Positions 13,456-19,911 of a stretch of DNA of 64,000 nt are shown here, piece by piece. Both the position numbers and the translations under genes were made by a program. Under the pieces are notes generated by a model. That model was not told the origin of the DNA and did not search any database. It was given only the letters and a program-made list of their open reading frames with translations. The stretch spans positions 9,959,489 to 10,023,488 of the forward strand of contig CM037873.1 in NCBI GenBank assembly GCA_021292105.1, written 5' to 3'. The stretch is from Anadara kagoshimensis. Lineage: Eukaryota; Mollusca; Bivalvia; Arcoida; Arcidae. Every line of letters starts with the position of its first letter. Position 1 is the stretch's first letter.

Positions 13456-14644
13456 TGTACCACTTGAAGATTAAAAAACCGCATATACTTACACGCAATG
13501 CAAATGTTGTTGGATAACCTAAAAGATAATATGCATGTCACATAATAGCAGGGTATGTGTAAAATACATGTTCGACGACACCGTCTGGAGACACTGTTTA
13601 TAGATCAGGCAAAACACAAATTGATGACATGTAAATGCAAGCAATAGATAGATTAGTGGTTCTCCGGAAAAGTACGCACCACCCGTCCCCTAAGTACACG
13701 TGCCACATTTGAAATAAAAATTTGAAATAAAGAAACATGGAACTATTGGACTTCAAATATATTCATGATAATTTTGGATACAGAGGAATTATACTAATCA
13801 ACAATGTTGTAATTACTACAAATGGGATCATTGCAGTCACCAATAAATGTTAATTCTAACATGGCCTGCGTTTTCCTTCATATAAATCATGAAGGGAGCC
13901 AGCCATATACCCATCGCTGTTCCGTTTTAATGACGAATTCCCTTGCATATTTTATGACGCCATCCTATGTTTCGCGAACCATGGTTGTGATGCAATATTT
14001 TCATTCATAAAATCATTTACGGGTGTAGCTAGCTAAACAGGAGGTGCTTACCCTTCCGGAGCACCCGGCCTCACTTCCCTGGTGGAAGTTCACGTGTCTA
14101 ACCTAACTTGTCAGTTCCGGGGTTTTTGCTTTGCTTCTGGGTTGTGATTCGGAGGTGGGTAGGTATGTTTGTTTTTGATTAAATCAATACTGTCGGAGGT
14201 AATCTCAACAGCCAATTTATGTCAATTGGGCCTTTTTACAAATAGATAGTAAAATGTACTTCCGAAGAAAAGGTTCGCAATGTTTATTTCAACCCTTTTT
14301 ATCTAAACCATGTAAGAATTGAAATAATCAACATTTACCCGTGGTATATCATCGAATAATACACGGGCCGGAGTTCACATGCGGAAGAATATATCACGAG
14401 GTGGCTCTCTTAAACATACCAAATGTTCTGTTAGTAAATCTTAACAGCATTGTAATTTGTTATATATCATTTCTTACCTCGCCATGCTAAACTGTTGCTA
14501 CTGGCTATAGGCTGGTTTCTAGAGTCCGTTATCTGGACAGTAACATTCACGGGTGTATATCTAGATGCTGATTTCAGAATGTTAACCACAACTGTTGCCT
14601 CCATTCCAGGTCGGAATGCAAACGGATATATAACAAAATAGGAA
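566..14644 (-). CDS. CD109/thioester-containing macroglobulin (TEP family), N-terminal half, 17 exons
   Basis: Secreted or GPI-anchored alpha-2-macroglobulin/complement-like protein; relatives act in innate immunity, protease trapping or growth-factor control. Seventeen minus-strand exons join, with one exception, in a single frame (about 676 codons): MG1 (SYFVIYPFAFRPGMEATV), the MG1/MG2 hallmark SLFVQTDRLIYQPGDT, MG2 (QQWMQARPTNGVFEGSFKL), MG3 (EPKFDVQIDMPGYV, GKPVPGNVTIFL), MG4-MG5, MG6 (SPSKNFLQI, MYYIRGDGEVVMDN), then GMRVLTDAS and FPRTWIW, the pair that in CD109 brackets the bait-like linker. The order matches CD109 and invertebrate TEPs rather than C3: no anaphylatoxin cysteines are visible. 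The thioester motif and C-terminus lie off the left edge; the signal-peptide exon was not identified. Exon 12 (6255-6315) is out of frame by one base. Two introns use GC donors. CD109 versus insect-type TEP cannot be settled from this half. Confidence 0.9.
1188..1248 (-). CDS. CD109-like exon 16: GMRVLTDAS block
   Basis: 61 nt with AG acceptor at 1249-1250 and GTGTGT donor. It encodes ATGMRVLTDASIYLYDAVAE, matching the GLxVLTDA block after MG6 in the family. Phase 0 in, one base left over to begin exon 17. Confidence 0.85.
2608..2718 (-). CDS. CD109-like exon 15
   Basis: 111 nt (37 codons, phase 0-0), acceptor after TTTGAAG, donor GTAAAG. It starts VMNELGSYNAPAAGGPTEW, equivalent to the VxxELxxYN segment of CD109, and ends DASSFIL before exon 16. 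Confidence 0.82.
3218..3375 (+). repeat. Dispersed repeat R, copy 1
   Basis: Runs from the AAACAAACATACTGACCCATG region to GGGTGCTCCGGAAGGGTAAG. Related blocks occur at 5050-5195, 5994-6165, 14019-14183 (reversed), 14715-14840 and 49322-49545. No coding capacity; class unknown. Confidence 0.7.
3459..3602 (-). CDS. CD109-like exon 14 (MG6 end)
   Basis: 144 nt (48 codons, phase 0-0), donor GTAAGC. It encodes VSIKFSKPSAKPQDRVDILM, then NSQVNVVAIDGNTEIN; in CD109 the equivalent block contains VGIVAVDKSVNLM. The acceptor TATTATGTTGAAG has no pyrimidine tract, and the transposon at 3629-5039 begins only 26 bases upstream of it in transcript sense. Confidence 0.85.
3629..5039. mobile_element. Non-autonomous Tc1/mariner-like TIR element with TA target duplication
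   Basis: Terminal inverted repeats CAGTGCTTACGGCAGTAGCG (continuing GATC) at 3629 and, reversed, ending at 5039. TA dinucleotides flank both ends (3627-3628 and 5040-5041). Just inside the left end the CAGTAGCGGATC block is repeated at about 3657. CAGTG ends plus a TA duplication suggest the IS630-Tc1-mariner group. No transposase is visible; the 97-codon ORF at 3991-4284 matches nothing I know. It fills most of the intron between exons 13 and 14. Confidence 0.8.
5050..5195 (+). repeat. Dispersed repeat R, copy 2
   Basis: Contains AATCAAAAACAAAC, CACCAGGGAAGCGAGACC and CTCCTGTAAACTAGC. It lies eight bases right of the TIR element and is more diverged than the copy at 49322. Confidence 0.6.
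5533..5733 (-). CDS. CD109-like exon 13 (MG6)
   Basis: 201 nt (67 codons, phase 0-0). It starts VIAKGAIVASGYEYIQGTS and contains LLMYYIRGDGEVVMDNAFF, matching the VYYIxxDGEIxxD block of CD109/A2M. The donor reads AAG|GCAAGT, a non-canonical GC donor with otherwise ideal consensus. Confidence 0.88.
5994..6165 (+). repeat. Dispersed repeat R, copy 3
   Basis: Contains AAGCAAAGTTAAAACTTTGA, GGTCGGGTGCTCCAGAAGGG and CTAGCTAGCTACACCCC. It sits in the intron between CD109-like exons 12 and 13. Confidence 0.65.
6255..6315 (-). CDS. CD109-like exon 12 (MG6 start), one base out of frame
   Basis: Bounded by a good acceptor (TTTGTTACAG) and donor (GTAAGC). The exons on both sides enter and leave in phase 0, so this exon should be a multiple of three, but it is 61 nt. 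Read from its 5' end it starts IGSRLDFF and then hits a stop; after the T7 run (A7 on the plus strand, 6292-6298) the other frame gives MGTEKIKSINYQ, joining cleanly to VIAKG of exon 13. A single extra base in the homopolymer explains both. It is either an assembly or base-calling error or a real lesion in this haplotype. Confidence 0.8.
6928..7029 (-). CDS. CD109-like exon 11
   Basis: 102 nt (34 codons, phase 0-0), acceptor TTTTAAG, donor GTAAGT. It encodes AEHKSVSQTMNIIGARSPSK, then NFLQIVSMTPPPSA. SPSKxFLQI matches the SPSKTYIQL segment that opens MG6 in CD109. Confidence 0.85.
7111..7175. repeat. (TA)n microsatellite
   Basis: About 65 bases of nearly pure TA in the intron upstream of CD109-like exon 11. 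The overlapping minus-strand ORF of Ile/Tyr repeats is an artefact. Confidence 0.95.
7975..8205 (-). CDS. CD109-like exon 10 (MG5)
   Basis: 231 nt (77 codons, phase 0-0), acceptor TTTTTTTCAG, donor GTACGG. It encodes IRLSLPDDSPYPLPTGEVNL, then TVTYRKTDKLSTQAQW and VIVLPKDAVSATLL. It follows exon 9, whose FKPGLPHRVA is the usual MG5 entry motif. Confidence 0.85.
8505..8790 (-). mobile_element. tRNA-type SINE, degraded copy C
   Basis: The left end carries ACGTCCCAATCAAGAATATTT, the reverse complement of the conserved SINE 3' block also present at 43,860 and 18,790. The following stretch aligns loosely with both other copies (TATAGGTCAAGTTGCAGA, GCAGGACATCGGTTTTT). The tRNA-like head is not recognisable. 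It lies in the intron between CD109-like exons 9 and 10; the ORFs over it are fortuitous. Confidence 0.6.
9094..9306 (-). CDS. CD109-like exon 9 (MG4, start of MG5)
   Basis: 213 nt (71 codons, phase 0-0), acceptor TTATTTTAG, donor GTGAGT. It contains LTAVVTEGTTGIKRTNTRLV and FLPGPPAFKPGLPHRVA. TEGTTGxxR and FKPGLP are strong macroglobulin landmarks. Confidence 0.92.
9731..9827 (-). CDS. CD109-like exon 8 (MG3/MG4)
   Basis: 97 nt, phase 2 in and 0 out, donor GTAAAA. It encodes YIFGKPVPGNVTIFLNSAHN, then WFNKRGLQKFYE. The xYGKPVxGxVT motif is universal in the family. Confidence 0.9.
10141..10176. repeat. (TTA)n microsatellite
   Basis: Twelve-odd TTA/TAT triplets with one interruption, in the intron between CD109-like exons 7 and 8. 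Confidence 0.9.
10292..10499. repeat. Compound (TGC)n/(TGA)n microsatellite
   Basis: About 200 bases alternating between TGC/TGT and TGA blocks, ending 64 bases from CD109-like exon 7 on its donor side. Open frames over it are homopolymeric (poly-Ile/Ser or poly-Leu/Met) and not genes. Confidence 0.95.
10563..10647 (-). CDS. CD109-like exon 7 (MG3)
   Basis: 85 nt, phase 1 in and 2 out, donor GTAAGT, acceptor TTATACAG. It encodes EPKFDVQIDMPGYVTTKNIY, then IRGNVVS, matching the LPKFEVxxxxP start of MG3. The leading bases complete the Gly split after exon 6. Confidence 0.9.
11039..11078 (-). CDS. CD109-like exon 6, 40-nt microexon with GC donor
   Basis: Encodes PAMRDVEFRVSNV plus the first base of a Gly codon. 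The acceptor is TATCTTTTCAG; the donor is GTTG|GCAAGT, a GC donor. The join to exon 7 gives FRVSNVGEPKFDVQ, equivalent to FxVSEYVLPKFEV in CD109, which fixes the boundaries. Confidence 0.85.
11124..11166. repeat. (CT)n microsatellite
   Basis: Uninterrupted CT run 46 bases outside CD109-like exon 6, on its acceptor side, where it reads GA in transcript sense. Confidence 0.95.
11607..11750 (-). CDS. CD109-like exon 5 (MG2)
   Basis: 144 nt (48 codons, phase 0-0). It encodes NSGGSRVQQWMQARPTNGVF, then EGSFKLSERTTVGTWRIGVQ, the IQQW...GxxxxxFxLS...GxWxIxV pattern of MG2. The donor GTACTG is weak, but it is the one that keeps frame into exon 6. Confidence 0.88.
12234..12304 (-). CDS. CD109-like exon 4 (MG2)
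   Basis: 71 nt, phase 1 in and 0 out, donor GTAAGT, acceptor TACTTTCAG. It encodes TVHIRAFGTLPNLLPVLAPL, then NVIVF, the VxxRxxxxxxxLxP strand after QPGDT. Confidence 0.85.
12879..13032 (-). CDS. CD109-like exon 3 (MG1/MG2 junction)
   Basis: 154 nt, phase 0 in, one base out, donor GTGAGT. It starts VPPFQTMDQFKLNVRGSG and ends VTSLFVQTDRLIYQPGDT. The FxQTDRxIYQPGDT motif is the most diagnostic sequence of the alpha-2-macroglobulin/TEP family. Confidence 0.96.
13397..13450. repeat. (CT)n microsatellite
   Basis: Pure CT run of about 54 bases close to microexon 2, on its donor side. Confidence 0.95.
13493..13518 (-). CDS. CD109-like exon 2, 26-nt microexon
   Basis: Acceptor TCTTTTAG, donor GTAAGT. 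The 26 bases give YPTTFALR after completing a Gly codon from exon 1; the joined frame reads FALRVPPF, equivalent to the LxVPP block of CD109 relatives. Perfect phase on both sides supports it. Confidence 0.8.
14019..14183 (-). repeat. Dispersed repeat R, copy 4 (reversed)
   Basis: Reads GGGTGTAGCTAGCTAAACAG, then CTTCCGGAGCACCCGGCCTC and GTTTGTTTTTGATT, the complement of the other copies. Upstream, 13,735-13,785 carries the block GGAACTATTGGACTTCAAAT that also occurs near 17,452 and 49,506. Confidence 0.7.
14478..14644 (-). CDS. CD109-like exon 1 recognised (MG1 start)
   Basis: 167 nt, acceptor TTTTTCAG, donor GTAAGA. It starts SYFVIYPFAFRPGMEATVVV and contains VNVTVQITDSRNQPIASS. In CD109 the SYxVxxPxxFRPG motif follows the signal peptide directly, so only one short upstream exon with the start codon is missing. 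Confidence 0.9.
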
Positions 14645-14714
14645 CTGAAAAATGTCATTTTAAGATGCGTGTAAAACTTTTCATTTAGATTTAAATATAA
14701 AACAAAATAAATAT

Positions 14715-14840
14715 ACCGGTCCATGGCCACATCAAAATCCCAAAATCAAAATAAAAAACTTTGACAACTGACAAACAAGTGACCTTACGCCAGGGAAGTG
14801 AGACCGAGTGTTCCGGAAACTTTAGCTAGCGTCACCTGTC
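14715..14840 (+). repeat. Dispersed repeat R, copy 5
   Basis: Contains CGCCAGGGAAGTGAGACCG and GTGTTCCGGAAACTTTAGCT. It lies just upstream of the first recognised CD109-like exon. Confidence 0.6.
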
Positions 14841-15097
14841 CCGTGTCAAAATCTTTAGATTTTGGTAAATTTAGTAGATGATAATAACCTGAATAAAAGT
14901 ATGTTTGAAAACCGTTCAATCTCTCATTGACATTAAGAAACAAACAGCTGCCCTTAAAAAACGATTTGTCCCTTTTTACTTATATTTATACCATTAAATT
15001 ATAAATGAAACCTTACACATCACTTGTTCATTTGACAGGTCTTTAAAGACAGGGTTGTTTTAAATGCCTTTCTCCCAATGCTAGTATTAGAGTTCGT

Positions 15098-15100
<3 letters not shown>

Positions 15101-15149
<49 letters not shown>
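15101..15149. repeat. (GA)n microsatellite
   Basis: Uninterrupted GA run of about 49 bases. Confidence 0.95.
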
Positions 15150-15152
<3 letters not shown>

Positions 15153-17264
15153 AACTTGTTGCTTACTTTTTAGTATAGAATGACTTCTTTACAAACTTTG
15201 CAAAAGTTAACTTCATGGAGCAAAGGCATATCGCTATTATCATTAATTTTGTAATGTTCATCATTGTTTGGGATTGTCTGGTTTGCTATCTGAAATATTA
15301 ATGATAAAAACTATGAAGCATTAGTGGATTGCGTTTCTTGTTTCGTGTTGAATTGTCTATTCAGTGTATTCTGAATACACGTTTTTCAGCTACAGAATGT
15401 TTTATTCCATCTTTTTTTTTCAAACTGTATCATTGCAGCACTCGTGTTCCAAATATATTGCCATGTGCTACTTTGGATTTTCTATGAAATAATGTATTCA
15501 AAAGCAGAACTTAATGCATTCGAAATTAACGCATGACAATTCTATTTTGCTACCAAATTGTTGAAATTTCTTCCCCAAAATGCCTTTATAAATGTATCAA
15601 AGAATGAGATCAGTCACTGGTCATTGCAAGGTTAAACGGTTTTTGTTTATATGATTATGGTTGTTTATGTGAAATTTACATAAACTTTGTAAATCTTGCG
15701 TTAAATTATGTTAAATATTGATGTTTTAACACGTGAACCATAAGTTACCAATATCTTCAGAAGTAAGATATGTGAATATATTTTAAATTCAAAATATCTC
15801 ATAATGAGGCTTTTCACAGTACATATATTTTTTGAATGATTCAGTCATCTATTATGTACTGAATAGTAAGCTACAATCATTTAATGTCATGTTTCTTTAT
15901 ATCATATGAACAAATGATACTCCAAAAAGCCACATTAATCTAAACAATCTACTGGATAAAATTGTAGGATAAAAAGTCGCGCCTAAACAAAATGTCCATG
16001 GTACAGGCAATAAAAATATCAATAGAGACAATATAATTGTCAATGCCTCGGTAATGTATTCGAAACAAAAAAATAACAGAACAAGCTCAACACATGTTGT
16101 GGCCACTGAAAACAAAACAAAAACAATGACTTTGAACATTCCTTGAATATAAAAACTAAATGATAATTAGAAACAGATCGATGGAATGAAACGACTCTGG
16201 ACCAATAAAGACAAGTGAAACACGCATATTTTAATCGCTGCCCTTGTAAACATGTGTCTCTTTTATATGACGGACACCTGGTAAAATATAATGCAACTGT
16301 TGGTGCAATATCTTTATTACGGTGAAGGTACTCACTCAAAAAATGTTTAAATCAAAAATAAACCGTGACACAACTGTAGAATATATGCTAGACTGGGATT
16401 ATTTCCATTATTGCCTCTTAATTTAAAATACTTACATGTGTGTAGAAATGTTAAGAATCACAGTCGATTAATAATCAATAACATATACACAGCTTTTATG
16501 TCCTAGGTTTGAAAATAAATCTCTTGATTTTTCATCTTTTATTCGGTCATCCACCACCACACCACCATCACATAGTATTAAAATCAAACATACCTCTTTT
16601 AAAATATTCAAAACCTGAAATCGGCGATGAATTTCAATTTTTTCAAATCCCTGAATTTCAGACGTCCATCGTGACTTTTCTCTATAAATGTCAGCGTTAA
16701 ACATATGTAATTTTAACCATTTTCTACATTGTTACACATTTTTGTATAATTTACCATTTATTAACACAGGTACACTCCATCTGTCACCAATGTACAAGTT
16801 TTTCCACTATTCAGTCTTAGATTAGCATGGCTCATTCACATTAGACTTTAAACACTTAAGGATTGATTTCTTTATCCTATAAAAATAATAATCTCACAAA
16901 GTTTGCAAATAGTAAACACAACAAACAGCCTCTTAGTACACTCTGGATTTCCATTTTCTTGTTTTGAAGGATTTTTTTAACCTGAAACTGAGAAGACATT
17001 CAACTTTATTTAATTCTTACGTGTTGAATACATTAATACTATGTGTCTGGTACATACATGGTATTTACACCAAGATTCCCGATCATTTAGTGCAATTTTA
17101 AAACCGTTACTAATACATTTCAATGTTCAACTGAATAAGGTCGTGATATTTGCTATATATATTACTGAACGTAGATGAACATCTCCAATAAAACCTTGAA
17201 AAGTACTGAAATAAAATAACTCAATTTATTGTTTTGTCGTCATTTTTCAGTTTTTTTTAATTGC

Positions 17265-17312
17265 GATGATGATGATGATGATGATGATGATGATCGGGTT
17301 TTTTTCCATTGC

Positions 17313-17385
<73 letters not shown>

Positions 17386-17403
17386 TGGTGGTGGTGGTGG
17401 TGG
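17265..17403. repeat. (GAT)n with (GTG)n tail
   Basis: Two GAT arrays separated by CGGGTTTTTTTCCATTGC, then six GTG triplets. The ORFs of poly-Asp, poly-Met or poly-Ile are by-products. Confidence 0.95.
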
Positions 17404-17552
17404 TTACGACGACGTCGACTACGACCTTGCTTCACCCGCTACGTGGAACTATGGGACGTCAAATATATCCAGGATAATTTTGGATACATATGCATCATAC
17501 ATGTACTTATAAACAGTTTTGTAGTGATTGCCACAAAACTTTTAAGGCCTTG

Positions 17553-17634
17553 GCGACGACGACGACGACGACGATGATGATGATGATAATGATGATAATG
17601 ATCTTTTTTTTCGTCGTCGTCGTTATTATCGTTC
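17553..17634. repeat. (GAC)n-(GAT)n facing (TCG)n, imperfect hairpin
   Basis: GACGAC...GATGATGATAATGAT is followed by TCTTTTTTTTCG and TCGTCGTCGTTATTATCGTTC. The two sides are partly complementary and could fold back. Confidence 0.8.
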
Positions 17635-18005
17635 ATCTTTTGTCAGCCTATTTATTCGTTGTGAATGATATTTTGTTCAGCATCGAGAATGGAAATATTT
17701 TGGGAAATTGTTAAAACAAAGCGGACAAATTTTACGAAGTTTACCATGTACTTCTCTAAATTTGAGTTCAGAAATGATTAAACTTGTTTACCGTTGAATT
17801 TTACAAAAACTAAGGTATACTCCCTCATGCAAAGTATTTGCTTAGCTAAATTTGGTAAAATATATTTTGGTCATTTGGGTATGTTTTCAACAGTGAAATT
17901 AAAACTGGAAACATATGTAATTTAAACCAGAGCCGGTCTCTCTGCTAATGACTGTTGCCGCAAGAATATCAAAAACTCAGTGGCAATAATTGTGTATTAT
18001 TGTCA

Positions 18006-18110
18006 GGCAGGGGCGGATCCAGAGTCTTGGTGAATGGGGGAGGGGCTCAAGTATGCGCCAAAGGCGCGACCTTGTAGGGGGGTCTGGGTCATGCTCCCCC
18101 AGAAACATTT
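18006..18110 (+). repeat. Left CAGGGGCGGATCCAG terminus with G-rich subterminal block
   Basis: The sequence CAGGGGCGGATCCAG is followed by G-runs and GGTCTGGGTCATGCTCCCCC. An inverted counterpart, CTGGATCCGCCACTG, ends at about 26,515. Such ends recall hAT-type MITEs; whether the two belong to one element is uncertain. Confidence 0.5.
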
Positions 18111-18547
18111 CGCTTTTTTCAGTACAAATGGTGCAATTCCCTGCATCTTGAACACTGTCGAGCGTCCTTTTCACCTCGCATTTAAAGTAGATCTAAACCA
18201 GTCTAGCTTTTTTCAAAAATTGCAATATTGACGCAGGTGGTTATGAGTGTCGGTGAGTTCAAAATATCTTTATCGATAGATGTCTATCAACTGTACTGTC
18301 GAAATTTGTCGCCGTCGGTAACTTGTATTGTCGGTCTTTTTATCTGTCAAGGTGTAGTTGTGCACCGCAGATCCAGACCGACTCTTTTTTGCGTTATATT
18401 ATAGGAGTTCGTTCGACCTTTGGAAGTTGTAGATCGATACGTCGATCCATCGGAGGGATCCAGTGTTTTGATTTAATTTGGTCGATAAATGGATGAACGT
18501 GGTCTGGGTCATCAAGTTGAGTTGATAAATCAAGCTCATCAGAGGTG

Positions 18548-18716
18548 TCATATACCATTTTTTGAATTTAATCATAAAATACATTTAAAAAATTATTTTT
18601 TGAATGTATTTTATGATTAAATTCAAAAAATATTTTTTGAATGTATTTTATGATTAAATTCAAAAAATTATTTTTTGAATGTATTTTATGATTAAATTTT
18701 AAAAAATGGTATATGA
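18548..18716. mobile_element. Small MITE-like inverted repeat with tandemly repeated arm
   Basis: Ends TCATATACCATTTTTTGAAT and its near complement (AAATGGTATATGA). The 3' arm unit (about 50 bases) is present three times in a row. CAGAGG occurs at both flanks (18,540-18,545 and 18,717-18,722), with two extra bases on the left, so it may be a target duplication. Confidence 0.6.
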
Positions 18717-18764
18717 CAGAGGAATTTGTTTAAATCCGGGTCCTAAGTTTGATTGATCATTGAT

Positions 18765-19070
18765 TAATGGGGTTTGACTTCAATAATAAGTCAATAATAT
18801 TTCACTTATATCGAGACGGCACCAGCTATAGGTGTATGTGCAGAAATATTTACCTGTGCTTTGCGCTGATGACATTATGCAGTGAGTGTTCTTTATCGTG
18901 CCACGCTTACCGTGACAAGGGCCGGGCCTCGGTTTTTAATGTTTGTCCGAAATACCCGAATTCATTTTTTAATGCCGAGCGAATTCTAGAGTCAGACCCG
19001 ACCAGAGACCAAACCCTCGACCTCCTTGACTTACGGAGCAAGCACTCTACCAACTGACCTGCCTGTTACA
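18765..19070 (-). mobile_element. tRNA-headed SINE, copy A
   Basis: On the minus strand the head reads CAGGTCAGTTGGTAGAGTGC, then TTGCTCCGTAAG and GAGGTCGAGGGTTTGG, resembling pol III A and B boxes of a tRNA. The tail side carries the TATAAGTGAAATATT block. The same architecture is seen at 43,836-44,165. The 96-codon plus-strand ORF is spurious. Confidence 0.8.
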
Positions 19071-19477
19071 TATACCGAAGGGGTAGGTCCGCTACTACCA
19101 CAACCCCTTTTCCACACTTGTTTAAAATTAACTGTATGACATCCATCTGAACTTTCAAGTTAATTTTATTATATTACATTTTGTATTATTTTTAGTTAGT
19201 CAGTTTCATCATTGTATAATGCGTATTAAAGGTGCAACACACAAGAATCTTGTCACTAGAAAAACACTGATTATTTCAGACTGATTTAATGTTCCGTAAA
19301 GCCGATAATCGGACGAATAGAATAAAAAGTCAAATGTGACAGATTTTCCCCCATTAAAACCAATTAAAAATAAAAATGTACAAAATTTGTACTTTTATAT
19401 GGAAATAGAACATGGTGCTGTAAAAATATACAAAAAATATAATCTTGTGTGCTAAAAATTAGTTCTCTTTCTCCCTC

Positions 19478-19480
<3 letters not shown>

Positions 19481-19532
<52 letters not shown>
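19481..19532. repeat. (CT)n microsatellite
   Basis: CT run of about 52 bases preceded by C/T-rich sequence. Confidence 0.95.
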
Positions 19533-19535
<3 letters not shown>

Positions 19536-19857
19536 CCATGTCCCTTGGTTTTAAAAGGCAAATTAGATGAATGCACGCATGTTTAATGGAATCACTCTTC
19601 ATGGAAGTCTCTTAATTAGTATTACTAATTAACGTTATCTACTGATACGACCTGGTTTCTTTCACGCCTCAGCGATCAGGTAACTTGATAACATTATCAC
19701 CTAAGACTGGTCAGTACTGTTTAATCAGGGTGCAAGTTTTAAAATGTATATATAATCTTTATTGGCATTAAGCATTTATACAGGCTTGTAGCCACATAGC
19801 AATATTATATAATAATACTTGATGGCTGGCAGGAAATACAGTATCTATATTGAACAT

Positions 19858-19880
19858 AATAATAATAATAATAATAATAA
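19858..19880. repeat. (AAT)n microsatellite in the LINE A 3' region
   Basis: About eight AAT triplets just beyond the LINE A stop codon, still before its apparent 3' end. Confidence 0.85.
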
Positions 19881-19911
19881 AATTAAGAATAATAATATCA
19901 TAATAAAAGTA

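Larger units (their letters stand above)
14645..19740. other. Region upstream of the CD109-like exons; no gene recognised
   Basis: Contains repeats annotated separately. I looked on the minus strand for a start codon, hydrophobic segment and donor in the phase required by 14,644 and found none convincing. The many ORFs are low-complexity or short. Confidence 0.5.

Noticed and set aside
15897..16339. Minus ORF starting MFKVIVFVLFSVATTCV, hydrophobic, considered as the missing signal peptide of the CD109-like gene
   Set aside because: No GT donor in the phase required by the exon at 14,644 follows the hydrophobic stretch, and the frame continues as random hydrophobic sequence.
17229..17714. 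Poly-Asp, poly-Met, poly-Ile ORFs
   Set aside because: Triplet-repeat translations in all frames, no conserved non-repeat part.
18990..19070. tRNA-like sequence (also at 44,105-44,160)
   Set aside because: Heads of SINEs: no complete cloverleaf, and the body and tail match the SINE family.
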